A DNA stretch of 64,000 nucleotides, taken from the NCBI RefSeq assembly GCF_023657595.1, contig NZ_CP098323.1:2628001-2692000 (forward strand), written 5' to 3'. This stretch comes from Cytobacillus firmus (lineage in GTDB: Bacteria; Bacillota; Bacilli; Bacillales; Cytobacillaceae). The position numbers and the translations under genes are program-made. Positions within the stretch are counted from its first letter, which is position 1, and every line of letters starts with the position of its first letter. Below the pieces are notes generated by a model. It saw nothing but the letters and a program-made list of their open reading frames with translations, did not search any database and was not told where the DNA came from. Positions 50,681-59,262 of this stretch are shown one piece after another.

Positions 50681-50709
50681 TTGACTTTTTTAATAGATGA
50701 ATTTATAAT
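50681..50709 (+). promoter_or_regulatory. Promoter of leader/ABC-F locus
   Basis: TTGACT (50681-50686) and TATAAT (50704-50709) are 17 bases apart, about 40 bases before the leader peptide ATG. Confidence 0.8.
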
Positions 50710-50748
50710 GACCAATGTATCAAATTATTTTAGGAGGATTATTAAAAA

Positions 50749-50793
50749 ATGACACACGCGATGAGACTTCGATTCCCAACTTTGAACCAGTAA
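50749..50793 (+). CDS. ErmD-like regulatory leader peptide
   Basis: A 14-codon ORF (MTHAMRLRFPTLNQ) with AGGAGG upstream. It is almost the same as the ErmD/ErmK leader (MTHSMRLRFPTLNQ as recalled), in which the R-L-R motif makes ribosomes stall when a macrolide is bound. Stalling would prevent the downstream terminators from forming, allowing transcription of the ABC-F gene. Confidence 0.85.
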   Translation: MTHAMRLRFPTLNQ

Positions 50794-50940
50794 TTTAATA
50801 CGTTCAAAGGCTCTGTTTGTGTTAACAGAGTAAACGGGATTAGTCTGTCCTTTTTTAATAATCTTCAGTTCATATTGAAATAGCCCATATGGTGTTATTT
50901 CTTAAGTTGCCAGTAATCTATGGCAATTTTGATATGAATG

Positions 50941-50971
50941 GAAAGGCGGATTTTTCTGCCTTTCTTTTTTT
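50941..50971 (+). terminator. Attenuator terminator 1
   Basis: GAAAGGCGGA and TCTGCCTTTC form a 10-bp stem with one mismatch followed by seven T residues. Upstream are two more hairpins (CTCTGTT/AACAGAG near 50810, and TTGCCA/TGGCAA at 50907-50926) that could take part in alternative folding. Confidence 0.85.
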
Positions 50972-51076
50972 ATGTCTATACGCCTTCCCATAGACAAGCA
51001 AAAGGAAGGTTTATTTGCTGAAGGCTCCTGATCAGCCCCTAACCGAATTAGGATGGGTTCTCTTCCCTTTACTCTG

Positions 51077-51105
51077 AATCACAGGCAGATGCCTGTGATT
51101 TTTTT
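51077..51105 (+). terminator. Attenuator terminator 2
   Basis: AATCACAGGC and GCCTGTGATT form a perfect 10-bp stem with an AGAT loop and a following T run, 20 bases before the rlmA remnant's ATG. It is a second barrier between leader and resistance gene. Confidence 0.88.
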
Positions 51106-51124
51106 ATTGAAAGGAAGTAGAAAA

Positions 51125-51378
51125 ATGGAGAATCATGCAAAATATATAAATTTCGGAAATGCACTCCGATGCCCGCTCTGTGAGGAATCCCTTCAGGTTG
51201 TTCAATCGAAAAGCCTGATTTGCCGGATAAAAGTGAACGGACACATTTAGTGCAGATGTCTCCACTTGCCTGGGATTCAAGTGAGACAGCTTTGGATGAA
51301 TTTATTACCACGAAAAGCCTAATCACAATTGACGCCGATATTTTAATCGGATTAAACAAAAAAGAAACGAGGTTTTAA
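51125..51378 (+). pseudogene. rlmA/tlrB-type 23S rRNA methyltransferase remnant
   Basis: From ATG 51125 (AAGGAAG upstream) the frame reads INFGNALRCPLCEESLQVVQSKSLICR, the zinc-finger N-terminus of RlmA-type 23S rRNA guanine-N1 methyltransferases, and stops at 51250. In another frame, up to TAA 51376-51378, the sequence reads THLVQMSPLAWDSSETALDEF and DADILIGLNKKE, which fits the family C-terminus. About two thirds of the gene (the methyltransferase core) has been lost with a frame change at the junction near 51225. RlmAII/TlrB homologues give tylosin resistance. Confidence 0.7.
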
Positions 51379-51380
51379 GA

Positions 51381-52847
51381 ATGGAAAATGTAATTTTCGA
51401 ATTAAAAAATATTGAAGTGTCCTATTTAGATAGATTAGTATTAAACATTCCCCGGCTGGCCGTGCACCAGTTTGACCAGATTGGCATTGTCGGAAAAAAT
51501 GGGGCTGGTAAGAGCACACTGCTGAAGCTGATGGCTGGACATTTAAAGCCTGAAAAAGGAATGGTTAAAAGATTTGCTGATTTTGCCTATTTCGATCAGC
51601 TTTCAGCTCCTGAGGCAAGCGAAATAGATTATAAACTGGCTGGTCAATTATCGATTCCTCAAACCGAAATAGAAAATTTAAGCGGCGGGGAAAGAACCAG
51701 GAGGAAATTGGCCCAGCTATTCTCAAGCTATTACGAAGGCTTATTAATTGATGAACCCACCACCCACCTCGATAAGGAAGGCACACAATTCTTTATTGAA
51801 GAGCTGACCTATTATTATGGAGCCCTTGTGCTGGTCAGCCATGACAGGTATGTGCTTGACAAACTCGTCACGAAAATTTGGGAAATTGAAGATGGTTCTG
51901 TGACAGAATATACCGGGAACTATTCTGATTACACGGAACAAAAAGGCCAGCAGCGAAAACAGCAGCTCGATCAGCATGAAAAATTTGTGAAAGAGAAGTC
52001 CCGCCTATTAAAAGCGGCGGAGGAAAAAATGAAAAAGGCTGATAAGATTACTCAGGCGAATGGGCATATCTCCAAAAAGGAAACAAAGGCCAAAGCCAAT
52101 AAAATGTTTATGACAAAATCCAAGGATACTAGCCAAAAAGCTGTCCAGCGCGCTGCCAAAGCTATTGAACAGCGGGTACAGATGCTGGAGAGTGTGGATG
52201 CGCCAAAGGAAGAAATGACGATTCACTTTCACCAGCATCCGGCACTGGAAATGCACAATAAATTTCCCATCATGGGCGACCGGATAACGTTAAAAGGCGG
52301 AGATAGAACACTCCTGAAAGAAGCAAGCTTCCAATTCCCTCTTGGCCATACCATTGCCATTACAGGAAAAAACGGATCAGGAAAAACAACTCTGCTCAAC
52401 CACATCCTGAATCGCGGCGAGGGCATAACCCTCTCTCCTAAAGCGGTTATAGGCGCTTATGAACAGATGGATTATCAGTTCGATAAAAGCAAAACGGTGC
52501 TGGAATATATGAAAGAAAATAGCGATTATGAAGATAGTAAAATTCGTTCTATTCTTCACTCCATGAGTTTTACAGGAAATGACCTGAAAAAGGATGTGCG
52601 CAGTTTGAGCGGCGGCGAAGCTATCCGTCTCGTGCTGTGCCAGCTTTTCCTGGGCAGATATAATGTGCTGATATTAGATGAGCCGACGAATTTTTTGGAC
52701 GTTTTTTGCATTGAGGCACTGGAACGGTTTTTAGAAGCCTATAATGGAACTGTCCTGCTGGTTTCACATGATAGAGTGTTTGTTGAACGGGTGGCTGATT
52801 GTGTGTATGCGATAGAAGAAAAGATGCTGGTTCTAAAGAAGAGCTAA
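51381..52847 (+). CDS. ABC-F ribosomal protection protein (antibiotic resistance)
   Basis: A 488-residue ABC-F protein with two ATPase domains and no membrane segments: Walker A GKNGAGKST and GKNGSGKTT, signatures LSGGERTRRKL and LSGGEAIRLVL, Walker B LLIDEPTTHLD and LILDEPTNFLD. The charged linker between domains (about residues 190-260) is the antibiotic resistance domain that reaches the peptidyl transferase centre. Length equals Msr(A). The leader peptide upstream indicates macrolide-type induction, so macrolide/lincosamide-class protection is likely; the exact spectrum is inference. Confidence 0.87.
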   Translation: MENVIFELKNIEVSYLDRLVLNIPRLAVHQFDQIGIVGKNGAGKSTLLKLMAGHLKPEKGMVKRFADFAYFDQLSAPEASEIDYKLAGQLSIPQTEIENLSGGERTRRKLAQLFSSYYEGLLIDEPTTHLDKEGTQFFIEELTYYYGALVLVSHDRYVLDKLVTKIWEIEDGSVTEYTGNYSDYTEQKGQQRKQQLDQHEKFVKEKSRLLKAAEEKMKKADKITQANGHISKKETKAKANKMFMTKSKDTSQKAVQRAAKAIEQRVQMLESVDAPKEEMTIHFHQHPALEMHNKFPIMGDRITLKGGDRTLLKEASFQFPLGHTIAITGKNGSGKTTLLNHILNRGEGITLSPKAVIGAYEQMDYQFDKSKTVLEYMKENSDYEDSKIRSILHSMSFTGNDLKKDVRSLSGGEAIRLVLCQLFLGRYNVLILDEPTNFLDVFCIEALERFLEAYNGTVLLVSHDRVFVERVADCVYAIEEKMLVLKKS

Positions 52848-52853
52848 TAGAAA

Positions 52854-52889
52854 AAATGGACCCGACTGCTTTTGCAGGAGGGTCCATTT
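52854..52889. terminator. Bidirectional terminator
   Basis: AAATGGACCC and GGGTCCATTT form a 10-bp stem, with an inner CTGC/GCAG stem, between ABC-F and RidA genes. The minus strand continues with six T residues. Confidence 0.85.
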
Positions 52890-52904
52890 CTGTAGTTAGC
52901 CAGC

Positions 52905-53315
52905 TTATTTTGCGTTTTGGGGCAAGGCAGCAACCGCTTCTATCTCAACTAATTGGCCCCTATAACCTAAAACGGTGACACCAGACAATGTACTTGGAGC
53001 ATCATGAGAACCGAATTCTTCTCTAACAGCATGCCATACGGCCACCAAATCTGACTGGTCAGAGGATGCAACGAGGACTCTTGTATAGGCCACATCCGTT
53101 AATTCAGCACCACATTCCTGTAAGGCTGCTTTCAGGTTTTCTACACACAGCTTGGCCTGTTCTTCATATCTGATTCCCTCAGGCACTCTTCCTTCTTGGT
53201 CGAGCGGGCAGGCTCCTGCCATAAAATAAAGATCCATTCCAGCAGGGACATGGGATGCGTAAGCATAGTCAACTGCAGGTAAAACCTGCGAATGTATTAA
53301 TGAGATTTTCTTCAT
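52905..53315 (-). CDS. RidA-family protein without the deaminase arginine
   Basis: A 136-residue YjgF/RidA-fold protein: FMAGACPLDQEGRVPEG, QAKLCVENLKAALQECGAELTDV, then TLSGVTVLGYRGQLVEIEAVAALP. In enamine/imine deaminases the segment PARS carries the catalytic Arg105; the aligned residues here are PSTL, so the Arg is replaced by Thr. It is probably a non-deaminating Rid subgroup member. It is monocistronic. Confidence 0.87.
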   Translation of the reverse strand: MKKISLIHSQVLPAVDYAYASHVPAGMDLYFMAGACPLDQEGRVPEGIRYEEQAKLCVENLKAALQECGAELTDVAYTRVLVASSDQSDLVAVWHAVREEFGSHDAPSTLSGVTVLGYRGQLVEIEAVAALPQNAK

Positions 53316-53422
53316 TTCTTAAATTATTCCTTTCCTTGGCATTTACTATTTTAATTCCACCTATATTTATGAATTCCTTTTTCAGTTAAACTGTTTTTAT
53401 ATCTCAAAAGGCGGGTGGCAAG

Positions 53423-53884
53423 ATGCGGGGCATTAAGTTAGTTAGAATGATAGTAATTCTTTCTGTCAGCTTACTGTTTGGATGTTCAGATAAATCGGTA
53501 GATCAAGCTGAATTTCCGCCAGAGAAGACGGCAGCTGTTGAAGTGAACGGATCAGACTATTCAATTGAAAAAGGAGGCTATCGGTGGGTTAGAAAAAAAG
53601 GGCTTGAAACGGAAACAGTGACAACAGATCATGCATCACCAAATCAGATGGCAGAACTTCTTAAACCAATTCGTGTGAAACCGGAGCAGAAAGTCAAAGT
53701 TAAAATTGAAGATGATCCAGTAATGAAAGTATTTTTATGGAATGAAACAGGTAAAGAAAAAGAAATCAAGCTGGAGGATGATCAAATAACTGTGCCTGCA
53801 GATAAGGGTAAATATATTTATGAAGTCTTAGCGGAATGGAAAAATGGTGAAATATCTTATACCTTCGTGGCGGAAGTTCAGTAA
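53423..53884 (+). CDS. Hypothetical lipoprotein
   Basis: A 153-residue lipoprotein: signal sequence and lipobox SLLFGCSD (Cys about residue 21), then a beta-rich domain (EVNGSDYSIEKGGYRWVRKKGLETETVTTDHASPNQMAELLKPIRVKPEQKVKVKI..., ending YIYEVLAEWKNGEISYTFVAEVQ). The final segment resembles an Ig-like beta domain. Not assigned to a known family. It is convergent with the class D beta-lactamase gene. Confidence 0.75.
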   Translation: MRGIKLVRMIVILSVSLLFGCSDKSVDQAEFPPEKTAAVEVNGSDYSIEKGGYRWVRKKGLETETVTTDHASPNQMAELLKPIRVKPEQKVKVKIEDDPVMKVFLWNETGKEKEIKLEDDQITVPADKGKYIYEVLAEWKNGEISYTFVAEVQ

Positions 53885-53886
53885 AA

Positions 53887-53910
53887 GGGAAACCATAGAC
53901 ATGGTTTCCC
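53887..53910. terminator. Bidirectional terminator
   Basis: GGGAAACCAT and ATGGTTTCCC form a perfect 10-bp stem with an AGAC loop between the convergent lipoprotein and beta-lactamase genes. Confidence 0.82.
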
Positions 53911-53929
53911 TCGCTGAATCAGCTGCATT

Positions 53930-54724
53930 CTATTTAAGAATTTTTTTCTCCTTCAATACTTCCAAAGCAATATTTTTGGCTTCAGTGCCTGTTCCATCGA
54001 AATTCACCGCAAACACCCATGTGCCCTTATCTGTTTCTATAAAACCAACATACCAGCCAAGTCCCAAGTCAGAGAGCCTTGTCCCAGTTTTGCCATGTAA
54101 AATGAAGTGATCCTGTTCATCCTGAATCATCATTCGTTTGACTATTTTTTGATTTTTTTCAGTAAAAGGCAGCTTCTCCTTCACGAGCTTTTCGATAAAA
54201 CCAGCTTGTTCTGCTGCAGATATTCTCAGGCTGCTGTTCAGCCAGAACGAATCAATACCGCCGGATATGTCCTGGTTACCGTAGGAAATTTTTGTAACGT
54301 ATTCCTGCATATTTTTCTCCCCAATGGTTCTCGCCAGGTCCTGATAAAACCAGATAGCCGATTCCCTCATGGCAGAAGCAAGCGAATGATCCCGGTTCCA
54401 GCTTTCGAATTCCCGTTCGACTCCATCCCACCTTTTCACCTCGTACTCATCTCGGACTGCTGCAGTCTCGAGCCCGATTAGGGCATTAGCGACTTTGAAG
54501 GTTGACTCCGGCGTCAATCTCTCTATACTCCTCTCCTTGTTATAGACATACACCTTGTCATTCTTAAGATTTTTGAGAACCATAGTTCCCTCTTTACCTG
54601 CAAAAGCCTCTTCAATGTGCAGCTCCTTCGTGTTTTCTCTTCCGCCTAATGCCTCAGCACCTGTACCTGCCAGCAGCACTAATACCGCAAGAACAGCCAT
54701 CCCCGCTCTCCTCATCCACTTCAT
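53930..54724 (-). CDS. Class D beta-lactamase
   Basis: A 264-residue exported serine beta-lactamase of class D (BPU-1/YbxI-like). After a signal peptide (MKWMRRAGMAVLAVLVLLAGTGAEA), it shows the S-x-x-K motif STFK (Ser about residue 74), the second motif SAI (in ESAIWFYQDLAR), YGN, and KTGT. The YGN and KTG boxes are standard for class D enzymes; SAI in place of S-x-V is a common variant. ATG 54724 is chosen with AAGGAGG 8 bases before it. It hydrolyses penicillins in principle; spectrum cannot be read. Confidence 0.88.
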   Translation of the reverse strand: MKWMRRAGMAVLAVLVLLAGTGAEALGGRENTKELHIEEAFAGKEGTMVLKNLKNDKVYVYNKERSIERLTPESTFKVANALIGLETAAVRDEYEVKRWDGVEREFESWNRDHSLASAMRESAIWFYQDLARTIGEKNMQEYVTKISYGNQDISGGIDSFWLNSSLRISAAEQAGFIEKLVKEKLPFTEKNQKIVKRMMIQDEQDHFILHGKTGTRLSDLGLGWYVGFIETDKGTWVFAVNFDGTGTEAKNIALEVLKEKKILK

Positions 54725-54868
54725 CTTTTCTTCCTCCTTCATAAAATAGGATTTCCGTCATGATGTGTGCTCCATATTTGTCCCTTATACTATAAACAGC
54801 ATAATGAACACAGAAAAGTAATATTTCGGCTATCTGTACCCATACAGATTCCTGAGAGGAGCATAATA

Positions 54869-56209
54869 ATGGGCAATAAATATGATGAAGTCATAGAAGA
54901 AATCCAATCCAGATTGGATGATGAACGGCTGAAATCCGGAGAAAAGCTCCCTTCCATCCGCAGATTGGCCAAAGAATTCAACTGCAGCATCAACACTGTA
55001 CTGAAAGCCTACAGTGAATTGGAGAAGGCACATCTGATTTATTCAGTGCCCAAAAGCGGCTATTTTGCAGTAGGCTCGGATATGCCCAAAAAACAAACTC
55101 AAATTAAAATAGACTTTGTCTCAGCAGGACCGGATAAAAGCAAGATGCCATACCGGGATTATCAGCATTGCATGAATCAGGCAATCGAGCTTTATAAAGA
55201 GGAAATGTTTCAGTATTCCCATCCCCTTGGCCTGGAGAGTCTGCGGCAGCAGCTGTCAGCTCAGCTTCAGGATTTGCAGGTTTTCGCCCCGCCTGAAAGA
55301 ATTGCCGTTGTATCAGGATCCCAGCAGGCTCTGGATCTATTAATCTCACTGCCTTTTCCCAATAATAAAAATGAGATTTGCGCTGAACAGCCAACACACT
55401 TCAGTTTCATAGATTCCATTATTTCGCGCGGCTTGAAGCCGATCGGGATTGAGGTGAGTCAGAAAGGCATAGATCTTAATTATTTAGAAAAGATATTCAG
55501 AGAACGGAGCGTCAAGTTTTTCTACACAGTTTCCCGATTCCAGAACCCGACAGGCTGCAGCTACTCCAACCAGGAAAAAAAGCACATTGTCGAGCTCGCT
55601 CAGAAATATGATGTCTACATTATCGAGGATGACTATATGGGAGACCTTGATACCAGAAAAAAGGCAGACCCCATGTTTGCCTTTGATCCGTGCGGAAGAG
55701 TCATTTACACAAAAAGCTTTTCAAAAGTTTTGCTGCCTGGGCTGCGATTGGGATTGGCCGTTCTTCCGGAAGCACTAATGAAAAGCTTTACTCAAGCCAA
55801 ATTTGCAGCGGACGTCCATACACCAGTTCTCACACAAGGGGCACTTGAGATTTACTTAAGCAGCGGAATGTTCAAAGCCCATATTGAAAAACTCAGGCGG
55901 CAATACAAAAAGAAAGGCACCATTCTCAAAAAGGCGTACCTGGAGCATCTGCCTCCAGGTGCTGCTTTTACTGGCGGGGATTCGGGATTCTATTCAACAA
56001 TTGAGCTTCCAGGCAGATTAAAAGCAAAGCATCTTGTGGAATATCTCCAAAAGAAAAATGTTTTGGTTCAGGATGCAACAGGTATGTACCTCCCTGAATA
56101 CAGGCAGGAAAACCGTATCCGGTTAAGCGTGTCACAGGTGGATGACAGGAAAATTGCGGTTGGGGTGAAAAAAATCGGGGAAGGGATTCGTATGTTAGTC
56201 AATTTTTAA
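54869..56209 (+). CDS. MocR-type GntR/aminotransferase regulator
   Basis: A 446-residue protein: N-terminal GntR winged helix (KYDEVIEEIQSRLDDERLKSGEKLPSIRRLAKEFNCSINTVLKAYSELEKAHLI) linked to a PLP fold-type I domain. That domain carries SGSQQALDL, the PLP Asp in YIIEDDYMGDL, the Schiff-base Lys in YTKSFSKVLLPGLRLG, and RLSVSQ. MocR proteins regulate e.g. GABA or PLP metabolism. ATG 54869 follows GAGAGGAG; the longer ORF start at 54767 has no binding site. It is divergent from the class D beta-lactamase gene. Confidence 0.93.
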   Translation: MGNKYDEVIEEIQSRLDDERLKSGEKLPSIRRLAKEFNCSINTVLKAYSELEKAHLIYSVPKSGYFAVGSDMPKKQTQIKIDFVSAGPDKSKMPYRDYQHCMNQAIELYKEEMFQYSHPLGLESLRQQLSAQLQDLQVFAPPERIAVVSGSQQALDLLISLPFPNNKNEICAEQPTHFSFIDSIISRGLKPIGIEVSQKGIDLNYLEKIFRERSVKFFYTVSRFQNPTGCSYSNQEKKHIVELAQKYDVYIIEDDYMGDLDTRKKADPMFAFDPCGRVIYTKSFSKVLLPGLRLGLAVLPEALMKSFTQAKFAADVHTPVLTQGALEIYLSSGMFKAHIEKLRRQYKKKGTILKKAYLEHLPPGAAFTGGDSGFYSTIELPGRLKAKHLVEYLQKKNVLVQDATGMYLPEYRQENRIRLSVSQVDDRKIAVGVKKIGEGIRMLVNF

Positions 56210-56322
56210 ACCTGAAAGATCCAAATATGGACTAACGCCACTTCCCAAAATGACATGACCCCCGATTAACAATCATATCTATAATGATGGGGTTCCAATA
56301 TCCATAAAAGGAGATGGTTCGA

Positions 56323-56814
56323 TTGAATCCTTATTATTATCCATATTATCGGGCAACTAGCTGGGGAGATATTTTAACACTGCTGCAGCAAAGTTTATAT
56401 GCTGAAGAAATGGTTTGTTCCATGAGTTCTGAACTTTTTCATATTCCCGAGACTAAAGATTTAAAAGGTAATGCAGAGATGCACAACCACCTGGTTCCGG
56501 CTTCTTATCACCGCGTGACCGCTGTCGGATGTGCACATAGACTAGTAAATGGAGAACAGCGGCAATCAATTATCGACACTATGGCGGCTTGCATCGTGAA
56601 TGCGGAAAATCAGGATAAAAAGGTGCGGGAAGGACTAAAAACGATGGAGGAAAATGCAGGTCCAGAGTATAAGGCGTTTATAAGTTTGATCATCAGATGG
56701 CAGGACCAGGCAGAAAATTACCTATCTCAAGCTAAAGAAGCTTTGCGTACGATGGGTGTATCTTTTCCTTCAGCTGGAATCGGACCGGAGAATGGCGGTT
56801 ACAATCTTTATTAA
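56323..56814 (+). CDS. Ferritin-like/coat-like protein
   Basis: A 163-residue protein with a Tyr/Pro-rich N-terminus (MNPYYYPYYRATSWGDIL), a helical body with regularly spaced hydrophobics (LTLLQQSLYAEEMVCSMSSELF...), and a Gly-rich end. The start is a TTG that follows AAAGGAG by 9 bases; an ATG at 56314 is also in frame but too close to the site. Its layout resembles the N-terminal region of the cupin protein at 40030. Function unknown, possibly spore-related. Confidence 0.6.
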   Translation: MNPYYYPYYRATSWGDILTLLQQSLYAEEMVCSMSSELFHIPETKDLKGNAEMHNHLVPASYHRVTAVGCAHRLVNGEQRQSIIDTMAACIVNAENQDKKVREGLKTMEENAGPEYKAFISLIIRWQDQAENYLSQAKEALRTMGVSFPSAGIGPENGGYNLY

Positions 56815-56863
56815 GGAATTGAATACCAGTCAAGGCAAGTATGACGAAATTTTAAGAGGTTAT

Positions 56864-56890
56864 AGAAAGCTCAGCAGAACTGAGCTTTCT
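56864..56890. terminator. Bidirectional terminator
   Basis: AGAAAGCTCAG and CTGAGCTTTCT form a perfect 11-bp stem between the convergent 56323 and 56897 genes. Confidence 0.8.
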
Positions 56891-56896
56891 AGGTTT

Positions 56897-57982
56897 CTAC
56901 TGTTTCAAAGCAACTCCATTACCAATACTCCCAACAGCCTTCCTCTTCCCTCTAACCCAAGCAAAGACAATAGCCGTAATCAATGTAAATCCTAAGTACC
57001 CCATTAATGGATAAACCGTTCCGACCAATGTGATGAAGCCTATGAAACTGGCGCCAAAAGCGGCAGCTCCAAATAATACAACAAAGACGTTAAACTTAGG
57101 ATTTTCCCTTTTTACTACCCTGGCTGTGAAGGCATACAGCATACCAACAGCAGTGTTGTAGATCATACCCAGCAGGACAGCAAACATTAACAGTCCAAAT
57201 GCCGGTGAAATTTCATTTGCAAGGGCAAGGATCGGCATTGGAGATCCCTCCACCACGTCCATTTTGACCAGCATGGCTACATTGATCAGTAAAATCAGGA
57301 CACCCAGGCCAACACCGCCCAAGATTCCGCCCAAGCCAGCCTGCTTTTCATTCTTCGTGGTGCCGCCCATGACAGCAAGCATCGCTGCACCAGCCGCAAT
57401 ATTGTAAGAAACATATAATAATCCACCCATAAACCAGTTGGAAGCAGCAGGCGTTTGGCTTTCTGCCAATTTCTGAACTTCCGGGAAATCCAGCCCCATC
57501 GTGCTTAGGGCATAGACGCTAATGATAACCACCATAAGCAGCAGAAATGGCGTAACCAGGCTGATAATTGAAATCACTTTTTGGATATTTAGACATACTG
57601 TCAGGATCGTTACCACAGCCATAATAATATTCCCGGCCATACTCGGGATGCCGAATTGCTCTTCGAAAATCGATCCCGATCCGGCAAGCATGACGACGGC
57701 CACCCCAAAAAGGAAGAATGTAATGATGAAATCAACAGCCATCCCAAGATACTTTCCGCAAATATGGTAAATCACATCTTTATGGGAATCTGTTTGCAGA
57801 CGGCTTCCCAGCTGCGTTAAATTCATGCCAAGAAAAGCAAAGAAAAAAGTCGCGAGCACGCCTCCGGCAATCCCCATCCAGCCAAAGCCCGTAAAAAACT
57901 GCAAAATCTCCTGCCCAGAAGCAAAACCTGCTCCGACAATGACCCCAATAAAGGCCCCGGCAATCTGAATACTCTTTTTCAA
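56897..57982 (-). CDS. YkvI family membrane transporter
   Basis: A 361-residue integral membrane protein with about ten membrane segments (MKKSIQIAGAFIGVIVGAGFASGQEILQFFTGFG opening), matching the YkvI family, related to amino-acid/sodium symporters. It follows the racemase operon by about 90 bases on the same strand and past a terminator. Its product could import the amino acids used by that pathway. Substrate not shown. Confidence 0.87.
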   Translation of the reverse strand: MKKSIQIAGAFIGVIVGAGFASGQEILQFFTGFGWMGIAGGVLATFFFAFLGMNLTQLGSRLQTDSHKDVIYHICGKYLGMAVDFIITFFLFGVAVVMLAGSGSIFEEQFGIPSMAGNIIMAVVTILTVCLNIQKVISIISLVTPFLLLMVVIISVYALSTMGLDFPEVQKLAESQTPAASNWFMGGLLYVSYNIAAGAAMLAVMGGTTKNEKQAGLGGILGGVGLGVLILLINVAMLVKMDVVEGSPMPILALANEISPAFGLLMFAVLLGMIYNTAVGMLYAFTARVVKRENPKFNVFVVLFGAAAFGASFIGFITLVGTVYPLMGYLGFTLITAIVFAWVRGKRKAVGSIGNGVALKQ

Positions 57983-58032
57983 ACCTATTCCCCCTTTTAA
58001 TATTTGAATTTTTCGACAACTTTGTTTAAAAG

Positions 58033-58055
58033 AGAAAGAGAGTATCCTCTCTCTC
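58033..58055 (-). terminator. Terminator after racemase gene
   Basis: On the minus strand GAGAGAGG-ATA-CTCTCTTT folds into an AG/CT hairpin followed by CTTTT. It lies between the racemase and YkvI genes. Confidence 0.55.
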
Positions 58056-58074
58056 CGAGTGTCATTTACGCTTT

Positions 58075-59241
58075 TTATTTGATTTGAGTGGCACTATTCC
58101 CGCCAATGAGGGCTGCTTGTTCATTCTGCTCCCCCAACGCAAATTTCTTTTCAAAAACAGTAAATTCTCTAATAGTTTCATAATTCGGTTCATAGCCAAT
58201 ACCGGATCTTTCTGGAACCTTGATCATCCCATCTTCTACGGTTACTTCAGGTTCAATCAGATCCTTCTCCCAATAGCGGGATGATGCAGCTGTGTCTCCA
58301 GGCATAATGAAGTTTGATAGTGTGGTTAAGGCAATATTGTGCGCCCTGCCGATGCCGGATTCCAGCATGCCCCCGCACCATACCGGGATGCTGCGTTCCT
58401 GGCAGAGGTCATGAATTTTTTTGGATTCTGTCAAGCCCCCGACACGGCCGATTTTGATATTAATAATTTTGCAGCTTCCTAGTTCAATCGCCTTGCGCGC
58501 ATCCTCATAGGAATGGATGCTTTCATCGAGACAGACCGGTGTTTTAAGTTCCCTCTGAAGAACAGCATGGTCAATAATATCATCAGAGGCCAGCGGCTGC
58601 TCGATCATCATTAAATCAAATTCATCCAGCTGTTTTAACAGTTCAATATCATCAAGTGTGTAGGCTGAGTTTGCATCCGCCATAAGCGCTATATCCGGGA
58701 AATGCTTTCTCACTTCTCTCATGACCTCAACATCCCAGCCCGGCTTGATTTTCACTTTAATTCGTTTGTAGCCATCCTCTACATATTCATCAATGAGGTT
58801 CAGCAAATCCTCAACACGGTCCTGAATCCCGATGCTGATTCCAACCTCAATTTCATTCGCTGACCCGCCAAGCGCCTTCGCAAGCGAAATTCCCTTCTGC
58901 TTGGCATATAAGTCCCAAACAGCCCCTTCAAATGCCGATTTCGCCATATTGTTTTTCCGTATGTAGGAGAGGGTTTCTGACACATCATCAGGGTGTTCCA
59001 TTTCTTTGTTTAATAGATTCGGAATGATGAAATCTTCAAGCATATGCCAGTTCGTTTTCAGTGTTTCTTCGTTATACCATGGTGAATGAAAGGCAACTGA
59101 TTCTCCCCAGCCGCTAACACCGTTCTCATCCTTTGCTTCCAATAAAAGAAATTCTTTATCCTGAAACGTGCCAAAGCTTGTTGTAAATGGTGCTTTCATT
59201 CTCATTTTCATATGCCGCAATACAACTTCTGTCACTTTCAT
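58075..59241 (-). CDS. N-acylamino acid racemase / o-succinylbenzoate synthase family
   Basis: A 388-residue enolase-superfamily enzyme of the OSBS/NSAR group. Catalytic Lys residues sit in [11 protein letters not shown] (K-x-K) and [13 protein letters not shown]; metal ligands are in [23 protein letters not shown] and VCLDESI. The neighbours (GNAT, M20 hydrolase) match the Geobacillus kaustophilus pathway in which N-succinyl-D-amino acids are racemised, so N-succinylamino acid racemase activity is likely. ATG 59241 is favoured with AGGCGGG 8 bases upstream; ATG 59247 is also possible. Confidence 0.88.
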   Translation of the reverse strand: MKVTEVVLRHMKMRMKAPFTTSFGTFQDKEFLLLEAKDENGVSGWGESVAFHSPWYNEETLKTNWHMLEDFIIPNLLNKEMEHPDDVSETLSYIRKNNMAKSAFEGAVWDLYAKQKGISLAKALGGSANEIEVGISIGIQDRVEDLLNLIDEYVEDGYKRIKVKIKPGWDVEVMREVRKHFPDIALMADANSAYTLDDIELLKQLDEFDLMMIEQPLASDDIIDHAVLQRELKTPVCLDESIHSYEDARKAIELGSCKIINIKIGRVGGLTESKKIHDLCQERSIPVWCGGMLESGIGRAHNIALTTLSNFIMPGDTAASSRYWEKDLIEPEVTVEDGMIKVPERSGIGYEPNYETIREFTVFEKKFALGEQNEQAALIGGNSATQIK

Positions 59242-59262
59242 ATTCATTCCCGCCTTTTCATG

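Noticed and set aside
51053..51250. 65-codon ORF starting upstream of the second attenuator
   Set aside because: The true start of that frame is ATG 51125 with AAGGAAG; it is a decayed rlmA, not an intact small protein.
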